Below, piece after piece: positions 7,202-16,623 of a stretch of 64,000 bases of DNA. The number at the start of each line of letters is the position of its first letter. The stretch's first letter is position 1. The translations under genes and the position numbers were made by a program. Under the pieces are notes generated by a model. It did not search any database, was not told where the DNA came from, and was given only the letters and a program-made list of their open reading frames with translations. Location: contig CADAEK010000013.1 of the NCBI GenBank assembly GCA_902786925.1, positions 1-64,000 of the forward strand, given 5' to 3'. The DNA comes from an uncultured Bacteroidales bacterium (lineage in GTDB: Bacteria; Bacteroidota; Bacteroidia; Bacteroidales; Bacteroidaceae).

Positions 7202-9829
7202 TTAGAATTCCTGACCCAGCACGAAGTGGAACTGGCTTCCGCTGTAGCTCTTGGAGCCATTGATATTGTCAAAGCCATATGCCCAGTCGATACCCATCAG
7301 ACCAACCATTGGAAGGAATAGACGGACACCGATACCTGCTGAGCGCTTCATGTCGAAGGGATTGAACTTCTTGGTTTCTGTCCATGCGTTACCGCCTTCC
7401 ATAAAGGCCAACGCATAGATATTGGTGGCACCTTGGAGCATCAATGGGTAACGAAGCTCGAGCGTCATGCGGTCGTAGGCATAACCGTAGTTGTACCCTT
7501 GGGTCAACGCACCGTTGTCATATCCACGGAGACCAATCGTCTCAGAGTAGTAGCTGGAAGAGTAGCCCGACATACCGTCACCACCCACATAGAAGGTAGA
7601 GAACGGAGACTTCTTATACTTGTTGTAGTTGCCCAAGAAACCGAAGTCGAAGCGGGTCATCAGCACGAAGCACTTGCGAGCGCTACCCAGCGGAGTGTAC
7701 ATGCGAGAGTTGAACTTCCACTTGTGATACTCAATCCAACGATACTTGCGACTCATGTCGTGCTGATAGTCGGCATCATAGTAGCTGGTGGCCATATTCT
7801 TGTAGTCAAGACCATCGAACTTTGAATAAGGCGGTGTAACAGACACTGAAGCCGAGATTTGTGAACCACGACGAGGGAACATACCGTTATCAATAGAGGT
7901 GCGTGAAAGCGACAAGGTCAGGTTGATGTCGTTACAGTTACCATTCTGCACAATGAAGTATTCCCAATCCTTCATCATGTAGCGCGTATAGCCCAGCGAT
8001 GCCTGGAAACGGAAGTTATTATCAGGCCAAGTGAGACGCTTACCGAAGCCGATGTTCAAGCCGAACAGCTCGATGTACTTATCGGGGTCGTAGTAGTTAG
8101 AGTAGTTGTTGTAGTAGCTGCTGTTGTAGTTACCATAACCATACAGCATTGAGTAGTAGTTGTTGTAGTAGCTGCTGTTGTAGTAGTTGCTGCTGATGTC
8201 AGTCTGACGCGAGAAGAAGGCGCTGACCGAGAACTGATTAGGGCGTTTACGTCCGAACCATGGGTCGAGGAACGAGATGCTGTACTGTTGATAGTAAGAG
8301 CCGTTCGTAGAAGCACTCAGCTCCAACTCCTGCGCATCACCTTGAGGCAGGATGCCGCGATGAACGCGGTTCTTTCCGAAGAGGTTACGCATAGAGAAGT
8401 TCGTGAACTTCAAGCCCACTTTACCAATCACACCAGTCATACCCCAACCCAGCGAGAACTCCAGCTGGTCGCTTGCCTTTGGCACAAGACCGAGGTTCAG
8501 GTCAACCGTACCGTTAATTTGGTCGGGCACAGGCTTAAAGTCAATCTGTTCAGGGTCGAAGTGTCCCATCTGGGCAATCTCCTGATATGTCATCTTATAG
8601 GCATCCATGCTGAACAGGTCGCCCGGCTTGAGCAAGAGCTCACGACGAATCACCTCCTCATACACACGGGTGTTACCATAAATCTTTATCTTGTTGATGG
8701 CAGCCTGAATGCCTTCATAGATACGGATTTCCAAGTCAATGGAATCGCCATCCACATCTGCTTCCACTTCCTGCACCTGGTTGAACACGTAGCCCTCGTT
8801 ATAGTAGAGGTTGCTCACAGCCATGTCATCCTCGTGAAGCTTCTTCTGGATGTGCTTTTTGTTATAGACATCACCACGCTTCATGTCTAAGACATGCTCC
8901 AGCACACTCGTATTATAGATGGTGTTACCCACCCACCGGATGTCACGAACATAATACTTGTCGCCTTCGTCAATGTGGAGATAGACATTCACCAAGTTGT
9001 TACCGATGTCCACCACGCTGTCCGCATCAATATAGGCATCACGATAACCCAGCTCATTGTACTTCTCCACCACGCGGTCTTTATCCTCCTCGTATTTCTC
9101 TTCCACGAATTTCTTGGTCTTGAAGAAGCTCTTGAAGCCTTTCTCGTTCGTCTTCTTCAGCAAACCGCTTGAGAAGAATCCGCCATGGAACTTCTTGGTG
9201 GGGATGTGTGAGTTACCCGTGATGAAGATCTTGTTCACCTTCACTTTCTCCTTCTTGTCAATATTGACATCCACGATGAGCTGGTCATTCTGGCTTGGGT
9301 CATCGCGCTGCACGATATCCACCTCCGCATTCTTGAAGCCCTTCTCGTCGAAATAACGCTTGATGACCAGCTTTGCCTTGTCCACCATGTTAGGTGTCAG
9401 CTGATTGCCCTTCACCAATCCGATACGCTCCTGCAGGTCGTCGTGTTCCGACTTCTTCACACCATTGATGTTCAGTTGAGACACACGAGGACGCATGGCC
9501 AGTGTAATCTTCAGATACACCTTCTCATCCACGATACTGTCGGCCTCAATCTTCACCGACGAAAAAAGTCCATGCTTCCAATAACGCTTGATAGCCTCGG
9601 TGATTTCCTCGCCAGGCAACGAAACAGTTTCGCCGACAGTGAGTCCTGATAAACCAATAAGGATATAGTCTTCGTAGTTCTTCACACCCTCAACCGCGAT
9701 GCCTCCAATCACATACTTCTGTGTTTGTCCGTACACAATGGAGGGCTTTGTCTGCACTTGTGCCTCAACAGACACCCATGCACACAACAGCAGGATAAAG
9801 GTGAATATGGTGATTTTCAATCTTCTCAT
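7202..9829 (-). CDS. bamA: Outer-membrane protein assembly factor BamA
   Basis: 875 residues. Signal peptide to about 23 (WVSVEAQ), then POTRA domains over about 35-440 and a C-terminal 16-strand barrel ending GSQFHFVLGQEF, with the final Phe typical of outer-membrane proteins. The IGLRGYDNG segment corresponds to the conserved (V/I)RGF/Y motif of loop 6. It inserts beta-barrel proteins in the outer membrane. Unusual is a Tyr/Asn/Ser-only stretch at about residues 544-582 with repeated NSSYYNNYY units, probably an extracellular loop. The gene lies between uppS and three ompH genes, 34 bases after uppS. Confidence 0.97.
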   Translation of the reverse strand: MRRLKITIFTFILLLCAWVSVEAQVQTKPSIVYGQTQKYVIGGIAVEGVKNYEDYILIGLSGLTVGETVSLPGEEITEAIKRYWKHGLFSSVKIEADSIVDEKVYLKITLAMRPRVSQLNINGVKKSEHDDLQERIGLVKGNQLTPNMVDKAKLVIKRYFDEKGFKNAEVDIVQRDDPSQNDQLIVDVNIDKKEKVKVNKIFITGNSHIPTKKFHGGFFSSGLLKKTNEKGFKSFFKTKKFVEEKYEEDKDRVVEKYNELGYRDAYIDADSVVDIGNNLVNVYLHIDEGDKYYVRDIRWVGNTIYNTSVLEHVLDMKRGDVYNKKHIQKKLHEDDMAVSNLYYNEGYVFNQVQEVEADVDGDSIDLEIRIYEGIQAAINKIKIYGNTRVYEEVIRRELLLKPGDLFSMDAYKMTYQEIAQMGHFDPEQIDFKPVPDQINGTVDLNLGLVPKASDQLEFSLGWGMTGVIGKVGLKFTNFSMRNLFGKNRVHRGILPQGDAQELELSASTNGSYYQQYSISFLDPWFGRKRPNQFSVSAFFSRQTDISSNYYNSSYYNNYYSMLYGYGNYNSSYYNNYSNYYDPDKYIELFGLNIGFGKRLTWPDNNFRFQASLGYTRYMMKDWEYFIVQNGNCNDINLTLSLSRTSIDNGMFPRRGSQISASVSVTPPYSKFDGLDYKNMATSYYDADYQHDMSRKYRWIEYHKWKFNSRMYTPLGSARKCFVLMTRFDFGFLGNYNKYKKSPFSTFYVGGDGMSGYSSSYYSETIGLRGYDNGALTQGYNYGYAYDRMTLELRYPLMLQGATNIYALAFMEGGNAWTETKKFNPFDMKRSAGIGVRLFLPMVGLMGIDWAYGFDNINGSKSYSGSQFHFVLGQEF

Positions 9830-9863
9830 GTAGAGAGTCCTCTAATATATATAATATGTGACG

Positions 9864-10622
9864 TTATTTCTTATCTTCTGCAGTTTGCGGGGCGGTCACT
9901 TGCTCGCCCGTCTTGCCGAAACGGCGCTGCCTGCCCTGATAGTCCACGATGGCCTTGCAGAGGTCTTCCCCGTGGAAATCCGGCCAATAGGTGTCGGTGA
10001 AGTAAAACTCGGAATAAGCACACTGCCAAAGCAGGTAGTTGCTCAGACGCTCTTCGCCACCGGTGCGAATCATCAGTTCTGGATCCGGCATAAAGTTCGT
10101 AGCCAAATGCTCGCTGATGGTTTCCTCATTGATGTCTTCCACTTTGAGCGCACCGCTCTGGGCCTTGGCAGCTATCTGCTGAACCGCGTTCGTGATTTCC
10201 CACTTGGACGAGTAGCTGAGTGCCAGCACCATGCATGTGCCCGTATTGTGGCTGGTGCGTTCCTCTAGATGCCGACAAGCATCCTGCACCACTTGAGGCA
10301 GGCGTGCTGTGTCGCCTATCACGCGGAAGCGGGCGTTCTGCTTCATGAAGAGTTCCTCTTCCAGATGCTTGAGCAGCAAGGCCATCAAGGCCTCCACCTC
10401 CGACACGGGACGGTTCCAGTTCTCTGTCGAGAATGTATAGAGTGTCAGATAGTCCAACCCCAAGCGCACGGCCATCTCCATGATTTCATGCACACGTTCC
10501 GCTCCCTCTTGATGTCCGTAGGTGCGTTCCTTTCCCTGCGCTTTCGCCCAACGCCCATTGCCATCCATAATGATGGCGACGTGACGGGGCACTCGGGTCA
10601 TATCTATTTGTTCTTGATACAT
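9864..10622 (-). CDS. uppS: Isoprenyl transferase (undecaprenyl diphosphate synthase)
   Basis: 252 residues. Adds isopentenyl units in cis to make the C55 lipid carrier for peptidoglycan and surface glycans. Signature motifs are present: [20 protein letters not shown] with the catalytic Asp, [14 protein letters not shown], and [17 protein letters not shown]...[12 protein letters not shown] near the end. It lies between the DUF6089 gene and bamA in the envelope operon. Confidence 0.96.
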   Translation of the reverse strand: MYQEQIDMTRVPRHVAIIMDGNGRWAKAQGKERTYGHQEGAERVHEIMEMAVRLGLDYLTLYTFSTENWNRPVSEVEALMALLLKHLEEELFMKQNARFRVIGDTARLPQVVQDACRHLEERTSHNTGTCMVLALSYSSKWEITNAVQQIAAKAQSGALKVEDINEETISEHLATNFMPDPELMIRTGGEERLSNYLLWQCAYSEFYFTDTYWPDFHGEDLCKAIVDYQGRQRRFGKTGEQVTAPQTAEDKK

Positions 10623-10666
10623 TGCGTTTCTATTATCGAGCTTATAGGTCTAATTAAGCTTATAAG

Positions 10667-11338
10667 TTAGTTGTTACATTTTCTGTATTTCGGGCAGAGG
10701 TCGTAGGAGATGTAGAACATCGTCCACGAATAGCTGTCCTTATTCTTCATGAATCCACTCTTGATGCGGTAAGGGTCTTCTATGCCGTCCAGCTTGTCGC
10801 TCATGGAAAGGCGCATGGTCCAATCCAAACCCACATTCAAACGTTTCTTGAGCTTGTACTTGATGCCAAATCCCAAAGGGATGTTCATGGTCAGGTCATC
10901 GTTGCAATAGGTGAAGCCCAATCCCATCTGTATATAGGGCACGAGGCGTTTGTGTCCCTTATAGCCATTACCGGTGCCATAGCCCCAGAAGTTCAGTTCG
11001 TACTGGCAGCCCACATCCACCAGAGAGTGGTTGAAGCTCCATTCCTGCCCTTTGGTTGCGGGGAACTTGTTGTCCTCCTTGGTTGCATCTCCTTTGATGC
11101 TTCCGAAACCGGCATCGAATTTCAGCGCCATGCGCGGATTGATGTTGTATCTTCCCATCGCACCGCCAGCCATCGTCACGTTCTGGTAGAACCCGTTCAG
11201 CTTGGCATCACCCATGTAGAAAGCTGGGCCGCCCATTGCTCCGAGCTCCACCGCATACTCCAAGTCTTGCGCTCCCGCCTTGAGGGCTGCGCTGCAGGAG
11301 ATGAGCATCGCAACGATTACTGTATAGAGCCTTGCCAT
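10667..11338 (-). CDS. DUF6089 family outer-membrane beta-barrel protein
   Basis: 223 residues from the ATG at 11338 (MARLYTVIVAMLISCSAALKAGAQ signal peptide). An in-frame ATG at 11365 would add nine charged residues before the signal and is less likely. The mature protein starts LEYAVELGAMGGPAFYMGD and continues as alternating strands, consistent with a small barrel of the DUF6089 family that sits next to uppS and bamA in many Bacteroidota. Function unknown. The start overlaps the end of the DUF6242 gene by 22 bases, so the genes are probably translationally coupled. Confidence 0.82.
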   Translation of the reverse strand: MARLYTVIVAMLISCSAALKAGAQDLEYAVELGAMGGPAFYMGDAKLNGFYQNVTMAGGAMGRYNINPRMALKFDAGFGSIKGDATKEDNKFPATKGQEWSFNHSLVDVGCQYELNFWGYGTGNGYKGHKRLVPYIQMGLGFTYCNDDLTMNIPLGFGIKYKLKKRLNVGLDWTMRLSMSDKLDGIEDPYRIKSGFMKNKDSYSWTMFYISYDLCPKYRKCNN

Positions 11339-12666
11339 ACCTTGCCGTTTTCCTGCACAATCCAAAGGTAGTCATCCATTGCCACGATGCGTGCAACGCC
11401 CTCAGCAGGAGTGAGGTCCTTCGGCATGAGATACTTCGCCGTTAAAGGATGCCAAGTGATGCCGTTGTCATTGGAACAGTACAGATACTGGTATTTGCCA
11501 TCCACAGCACCCATTGCATAAATGGCACCGTGGTAATAAGTCATGCTAAAGTTTTGAAGACGTGGCAGGCCATAAGAGTTATCGTCTGTCACCTGCACAT
11601 AAGCCCAATTCTGATTGATGCTGGCATCGACCGAACCAACCTTATACCATACTACACCATTCTTCTCGTTTTGGCTGTTCATGCCTGCCATCACCGTCTG
11701 CTGCATGTTTGCATTCGTTCTTGATGGATGCGACACAGAGAAGAGGTCTGTCTCAGGCAGCATATCCAGGTCTTCCGTTCCCATCACTGTCCATGTGTCG
11801 AAGTCGGAAGAACCTATGATGCTTGTACCGTCATAAGCGTAGAGGTAGCTGGCGTCGGCAGCCAAAAGGCGCTCCACTTGCTGATTGCCCACCTTTGTCC
11901 ATGCAGCAGCCATCTGGGCAGGGTCTGCGCTGTAGATAGAGCCATCAGCGCCACGACCATAGAATTTGTTTTTGAACAGCACTACCGAAGCTTCATCCAC
12001 GGGGATGGTGACTGGTGCGCTCCATACCGTGTTATCTTTCTTGTCAGCAACGGTCACTACCGCATCGCCTTCTGTGTTCTGGGCAAAGGCAAACACTTTA
12101 TCGCTGGCATAGAGCGTACGGCTGATATTAGTTACAGCAAGGTTCGTCTCCGACATCTTCCATTCGAGCGTGTCGGTGTTTTCCTTGTGCTGATAGATAT
12201 CCACCGTATAGGTGCGGCGTGCAGAACCGTCGGTTGACACACAAAGGAGTTCCAGTGGCTTTGAGAAGTCGAGAGAATCAACGCCTGAGCGAACGGAATA
12301 ATAAAGGCCACCCGCCTCTTCCGACTTCCAATAGACAGTGCCATTGCTCACAATAGAAGGCACCACCCTTTTGAGGTTCGTCCACACGGGAAGAAAGTCC
12401 ACCGAATAGATGTGCCCTTCCAACTGGTTGATGTTGAAGTAGATTTCCTTACCGGCAATCGTTTTTTCCACCACAGTGTCTTTTGCGACCCCTGCGGCAT
12501 CGTATTTCTTAACGGTTACATTGCTGGTGATGCTACCAATGGAGAACGACAGGATAGCACAATTAGGCGATGTCTCCTCGTTCGCGTCGTCCAGACACGA
12601 AGTCAAAGAGAATAACATCACCAGCACCATGCTCCACAGCCCGTATCTTATTTTAGCCTTTTTCAT
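11317..12666 (-). CDS. DUF6242-type surface lipoprotein
   Basis: 449 residues from MKKAKIRYGLW at 12666; a further in-frame ATG at 12690 adds an unlikely eight-residue leader. Lipoprotein signal with lipobox SLTSC and Asp after the Cys. The body has repeated beta-propeller-like strands (YLYAYDGTSIIGSSDFDTWTV; YLYCSNDNGITWHPLT) resembling BNR/Kelch repeats, as in the DUF6242 family. First gene of the envelope operon leading through uppS and bamA to murI. A minus-strand -7 box TACTTTTG (12706-12699) lies 33 bases upstream. Role unknown; export machinery or surface display is possible from context only. Confidence 0.8.
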   Translation of the reverse strand: MKKAKIRYGLWSMVLVMLFSLTSCLDDANEETSPNCAILSFSIGSITSNVTVKKYDAAGVAKDTVVEKTIAGKEIYFNINQLEGHIYSVDFLPVWTNLKRVVPSIVSNGTVYWKSEEAGGLYYSVRSGVDSLDFSKPLELLCVSTDGSARRTYTVDIYQHKENTDTLEWKMSETNLAVTNISRTLYASDKVFAFAQNTEGDAVVTVADKKDNTVWSAPVTIPVDEASVVLFKNKFYGRGADGSIYSADPAQMAAAWTKVGNQQVERLLAADASYLYAYDGTSIIGSSDFDTWTVMGTEDLDMLPETDLFSVSHPSRTNANMQQTVMAGMNSQNEKNGVVWYKVGSVDASINQNWAYVQVTDDNSYGLPRLQNFSMTYYHGAIYAMGAVDGKYQYLYCSNDNGITWHPLTAKYLMPKDLTPAEGVARIVAMDDYLWIVQENGKVWQGSIQ

Positions 12667-12864
12667 TGTTCGTAATGCGCCAATATACAAATGTTCGGCA
12701 AAAGTACGAACATTTTTTGCATTAACGAAGTGTTAAAGACGATTTTAACGGATTTTATGCTATATTAATGTATAATTAGGGGAAAAGTGAAGAGTGGAAA
12801 GTAAAAAAACAGGAAACCCTTTCTTCTCAAAAGGTCAATATCCAGCTTTTTCACATCCTGTTCT

Positions 12865-13569
12865 TCAGTTTTCCTCCTGCAGAATTTGGCACAGTTCCTT
12901 CATTCCCTCGCTGGCCCCTTTCATGATGTGGTGGATGCCCATATTCGGGTTGTAAGACACATCCTTAGGGTCGATGAGGTAAATCTTGCAATGCGCATTG
13001 GCGAAGTTCAGCAAACCTGCGGCAGGATAGACATTGAGTGAGGTGCCGATAATCACTAAAATATCGGCCTTTGCCACCTTTTCAATGGCTGGTTCTATCA
13101 TGGGCACACTCTCGCCAAACCAGACGATGAATGGGCGCAGCTGGCTACCATCTTTCGCCTTGTCTCCCATGCGGATGATGGGATGGTCTTCGGGCAAGGT
13201 GACGATGCAGTTGGGGTCATTCGGATTGCGCGACGAAGTAGCCTTCATCAGTTCCCCATGAAGGTGTATAATATTCTGTGAGCCAGCACGTTCATGCAGG
13301 TCGTCAACATTCTGTGTGATGACGGTTACATGGAACTTGTCCTCAAGACTTGCCACCAGTTTGTGTCCCTCGTTAGGCACTACACTGCCCAACTGCAGGC
13401 GACGCTCGTTGTAGAACTTCTGGACCAGTTCTGGATCACGTTCATATCCTTCAATACTTGCAACTGCCTCCACGGGATACTGCTCCCATAGACCACCGCT
13501 GTCGCGGAAGGTGCTGATACCGCTTTCTGCCGACATGCCGGCACCTGTCAAGAATACTAAGTTCTTCAT
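12865..13569 (-). CDS. cobB: NAD-dependent protein deacylase, Sir2 family
   Basis: 234 residues from MKNLVFLTGAGMSAESGIST at 13569. The frame extends to 13629, but the added 20 residues are not conserved in type. The NAD-binding GAG.S...GI.TFR motif, TQNVDDLHERAG and the catalytic His in IIHLHGE are all present. The usual two CxxC zinc pairs after HGE are absent: only one Cys occurs in the next 50 residues (PNDPNCIVT). It therefore belongs to a zinc-free bacterial sirtuin type, and the substrate is uncertain. It stands alone between the envelope operon and the radical SAM gene. Confidence 0.9.
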   Translation of the reverse strand: MKNLVFLTGAGMSAESGISTFRDSGGLWEQYPVEAVASIEGYERDPELVQKFYNERRLQLGSVVPNEGHKLVASLEDKFHVTVITQNVDDLHERAGSQNIIHLHGELMKATSSRNPNDPNCIVTLPEDHPIIRMGDKAKDGSQLRPFIVWFGESVPMIEPAIEKVAKADILVIIGTSLNVYPAAGLLNFANAHCKIYLIDPKDVSYNPNMGIHHIMKGASEGMKELCQILQEEN

Positions 13570-13725
13570 GTTGGTAATGGTTTTTATAGGTTTTACGATG
13601 GGATTATCTGTTGGTGTTTCGTTATTCATAAGTTATGAACGACTTCCTTATGCCGTGAAGCATCGATGCGTTACCGGGCAACACAGGAATGCGGTTGCGG
13701 GCTCTTCAGGAATGTCTTTAGCGGG

Positions 13726-14499
13726 CTAATAAGCAACCTTGCACTGGATGCCTAATTGTTCCACTCGCGCGCCAATGGCATCCAGCACTTCGGGCGATGC
13801 CTTCTGAAGGCCTTGCGCAGGCGTCTCGCGGTCAATCGTGTATATCATTACCTCGCGTGGACGTATCTCGGCTACAGTCTTCAGCCAAGGAGCCACATAG
13901 GCCTCACTCGTGTTGTCTACCGACTTGCCTTCATATTCTCCACACATGAACATCGTCTGAATGATACAACGCTCGCCAAACTCTTTCAGTTTGCCGATGA
14001 TTTTCTCTACATCATAGGCACCGTTAGGGCGGTCGATGCGCTGTATGTATTCGGGCGAGATGGTATCAAGTTTGCAGATGTTGTTATCCACTTTGCACAA
14101 GGCATCAAACACCGGCTGGCGCAAGATTTGCGTAGCGTTGGTGAGCACACTCACTTTTGCGTTGGGGAAATATTGGTCTCGCAAGGAAAGGGTGTCCTCC
14201 ATGATTTCGGGGAAATGAGGATGGAGCGTCGGTTCGCCATTGCCCGCAAACGTAAACACGTCGGGCGTAGGTCCCTCGGCCTTCATCTTCCGGAGCTGAG
14301 CCTCAAGGGCTTGACGCACTTCCTCGCGGGTCGGCATCTTCTGCTTGGGCACAAAATCGTGGTTGAACCCACACTCGCAATAGATGCAATCAAATGAACA
14401 GCACTTGCCATCGGCAGGCAAGAGGTTGATGCCCAGCGAAACGCCCAAACGACGACTATGCACGGGGCCAAAAATGGGAGAAGGATAAATGACTGTCAT
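13726..14499 (-). CDS. Radical SAM protein, unknown substrate
   Basis: 257 residues from MTVIYPSPIFGPVHSRRLG at 14499; an ATG five codons upstream is possible. The 4Fe-4S motif is CSFDCIYCECG, the CxxxCxxC pattern of radical SAM enzymes, with the GNGEPTLHP segment typical of the SAM-binding region. The GPVHSRRLG start and overall pattern match the small radical SAM group often annotated as wyosine-base-like or Fe-S oxidoreductase. Substrate and pathway cannot be told from sequence. It follows the PAP2 gene on the same strand after 24 bases, so the two may be cotranscribed. Confidence 0.85.
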   Translation of the reverse strand: MTVIYPSPIFGPVHSRRLGVSLGINLLPADGKCCSFDCIYCECGFNHDFVPKQKMPTREEVRQALEAQLRKMKAEGPTPDVFTFAGNGEPTLHPHFPEIMEDTLSLRDQYFPNAKVSVLTNATQILRQPVFDALCKVDNNICKLDTISPEYIQRIDRPNGAYDVEKIIGKLKEFGERCIIQTMFMCGEYEGKSVDNTSEAYVAPWLKTVAEIRPREVMIYTIDRETPAQGLQKASPEVLDAIGARVEQLGIQCKVAY

Positions 14500-14510
14500 C
14501 TTTCCGGTGT

Positions 14511-14532
14511 ACAATTTGACAATTTACAATTT
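14511..14532. repeat. Heptamer tandem repeat ACAATTT x3
   Basis: Units ACAATTTG, ACAATTT, ACAATTT span the gap between the PAP2 and radical SAM genes and include the PAP2 stop codon. One of three heptamer-based repeats in the window. Confidence 0.6.
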
Positions 14533-15495
14533 ACAGTATGCCCCACGGGCTGAAGAGAACTTATTGTAAAGCTTGCTGGTCACGACAAAGAACAGAATCG
14601 CCGTAAAGAATCCACAGATGGAATCAATAAGATAGTGCGCCTGAATATAGACCGTTCCGCAACACAGCAGCAGATAGAGCGGCATCATGACCCAAAAGAG
14701 CCACTTGTTTCGCGCCTGCCACGCCAGCAGCATCGTCACGGTGCTCATGCCTACATGACTGCTGGGGAAGGCTGCCGTAGGACGCTCTCCGATTTCCTGT
14801 GCGCCCAACACAAGCTGGCTGAAGACACCTTTGATTTCAGGCATCAGCATCTCTGTGTGGGTCTGGAAATGATAGCCCACTGCAGGGAACACGCCCGTCT
14901 CGGCGGCTTCTGTGCCCACCGCCTTGAAGTAGAACTGAGGTCCTGCCACGGGCAGAAACTCATATATCAGATAAAAGAGGAAGAAGGAGGTCAAGAAGAT
15001 GAAACCTGCCTTATCCGCCTCCGGATAACGACATAGCAGATAGAAAATGAGTGTAGCACCCATCATGTAGTAATAGGCATAATACCCCATATTGAAGGCC
15101 TCGCTCCAGAAGGTGCTGGAAAGCACCGTATTGAACACCAATGCAGGCTGGCAACCAAAGAGCGTCTGGTCTATTCCGGCGAATACATGGTCGAGGTAAG
15201 GCAACTGCGAACAGAAGTCGTAGGTCTCAGGGTACCAGAAGATGAGCCCCAAGAGAGGGGGCACGACCCTGATGATGCGCAAGGCGCGGCAAGGATACCA
15301 ACGGTATATGCCATACATGGCACCCATCGCCACCAACATCCACAAACGTGTCATCAGCATGTCCACGGGAGCCGCCAAACCTTTCCAATAGATGCCTATC
15401 AGGATGGTGGTGAACGCCATGTAAATCAGCGTGAGACCCTCCATGCTCCAGAGTCCCTTTTCATAGTCTTTCTTGAAATATTCTTTCAATGCCAT
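14524..15495 (-). CDS. PAP2-superfamily integral membrane enzyme, Aur1-like
   Basis: 323 residues with about eight hydrophobic segments. The acid-phosphatase-type motifs are GERPTAAFPSSHVGMST (Arg-Pro followed by PSSH) and QAHYLIDSICGFF (His...Asp). The adjacent RP and PSSH, and the long N-terminal membrane part, match the PAP2 subgroup that includes inositol phosphorylceramide synthase-like enzymes. Bacteroidales make sphingolipids, some with inositol, so a phospholipid or sphingolipid headgroup reaction is inferred; a plain lipid phosphatase is the alternative. It lies 4 bases after the epimerase gene on the same strand. Confidence 0.82.
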   Translation of the reverse strand: MALKEYFKKDYEKGLWSMEGLTLIYMAFTTILIGIYWKGLAAPVDMLMTRLWMLVAMGAMYGIYRWYPCRALRIIRVVPPLLGLIFWYPETYDFCSQLPYLDHVFAGIDQTLFGCQPALVFNTVLSSTFWSEAFNMGYYAYYYMMGATLIFYLLCRYPEADKAGFIFLTSFFLFYLIYEFLPVAGPQFYFKAVGTEAAETGVFPAVGYHFQTHTEMLMPEIKGVFSQLVLGAQEIGERPTAAFPSSHVGMSTVTMLLAWQARNKWLFWVMMPLYLLLCCGTVYIQAHYLIDSICGFFTAILFFVVTSKLYNKFSSARGAYCKL

Positions 15496-15499
15496 TTTC

Positions 15500-16519
15500 T
15501 TAAAGCCATTTATTTACTCGATACCATTCCATACACTCTTTCACACCCCTCTCCAAGGGCCACTCGGGCACGAATCCCAAGTCCTTCTTCAGCGGAGAGA
15601 TGTCGCACTGCCAGTTGCGCTGGCTCATGATGCGGTATTTATCACCATTCAACGTGCTGGGCTGGCGGGTGAGTTTAGAGATGCCCTCAGCCACAGCGCT
15701 GATGACCCTCAACAACCACAACGGAGCCTTGATGTGAAGCACACACTTCACACCCAATTCCTTCTGAATCAAATCGCTGAATGCACGACTATCGTAGTTG
15801 TGCCCGTCGCTCACCAGATAGGTCTTTCCACTTGCCACGTCTGCCTTTCCGATGGCAGAGAAGATAGCACCCACCAAGTCGCGCACATACACAAATGTAA
15901 TCACTTGTTTCTTATATCCTACGGCAAAGTCAACATGTTGCTTGATGCTCTTCGCCATCATGAAATAGTCTTTCTCGCGCGGGCCATACACCCCTGTGGG
16001 ACGGAAGATAGTCACTCCCTCAATGCCTCTCAGATAGGCCTCGCTCTTCACCTTGCTCTCGCCATAGGCGGTGTTGGGAGCCGGTGTGTCCGAGGACAAC
16101 ATATCATTGTAAGAGCCATCCGCATTTTGCTGCTCGCGGATAGGTCCCAAGACACTAAGGCTGCTGACATAGAGGAACTGCGAAGGCATCATCTCTAATG
16201 CTTGCAACGCTTCAACAAAGTTCTTGGTGCAGATATAGTTGTGAAAGTCAAAATCCTCCCTCTTCAGGCACTTCGTCGCACCTCCAGCATGGATGATGAC
16301 ATCCCATCTTCCGACCTCCTGTTGATAAGCCGACAGCTGTTCTTTCAGCAGCTCCACATCAGTCATGTCGAGCGTGGCAAACTTCAGCCGCTCATCGGTC
16401 AACCAGCGTCTGCTCGAATGCGCTCGCATTCCAGCCCACGTTTCCATTCCGCGCTTCAGACTTTCCTCACAGAGGAAACTCCCAATGAAACCACTGGCGC
16501 CTGTGATTAGAATTTTCAT
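15500..16519 (-). CDS. NAD-dependent epimerase/dehydratase (extended SDR)
   Basis: 339 residues. N-terminal Rossmann motif ILITGASGFIGSFLCE and catalytic NTAYGESKVKSE (Tyr...Lys) mark the extended SDR fold of nucleotide-sugar epimerases and related reductases. The substrate is unknown. It is coupled with the PAP2 gene (gap 4 bases), so it may act on a lipid headgroup or sterol/3-keto lipid rather than a nucleotide sugar; this is inference from position. The promoter is the minus-strand half of the bidirectional module at 16541-16610. Confidence 0.85.
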   Translation of the reverse strand: MKILITGASGFIGSFLCEESLKRGMETWAGMRAHSSRRWLTDERLKFATLDMTDVELLKEQLSAYQQEVGRWDVIIHAGGATKCLKREDFDFHNYICTKNFVEALQALEMMPSQFLYVSSLSVLGPIREQQNADGSYNDMLSSDTPAPNTAYGESKVKSEAYLRGIEGVTIFRPTGVYGPREKDYFMMAKSIKQHVDFAVGYKKQVITFVYVRDLVGAIFSAIGKADVASGKTYLVSDGHNYDSRAFSDLIQKELGVKCVLHIKAPLWLLRVISAVAEGISKLTRQPSTLNGDKYRIMSQRNWQCDISPLKKDLGFVPEWPLERGVKECMEWYRVNKWL

Positions 16520-16540
16520 GCTTTATGCCCATTTTGGCGG

Positions 16541-16610
16541 CAAAGGTACTAAAAAAACTTAACTCCTAACCCCTAACTCCTAACTTTTCCTTACCTTTGC
16601 CAACAAAACA
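16541..16610. promoter_or_regulatory. Bidirectional promoter module, copy 1
   Basis: A 70-base block holding a minus-strand -7 box (TACCTTTG, 16548-16541) for the epimerase and a plus-strand -7 box (TACCTTTG, 16592-16599) for rnr. Between them is the core CTCCTAACCCCTAACTCC with TAACT repeats. It aligns without gaps to 53505-53574, 61 of 70 identical, where it also separates divergent genes. Confidence 0.8.
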
Positions 16611-16623
16611 GAAGAATCTCTCT

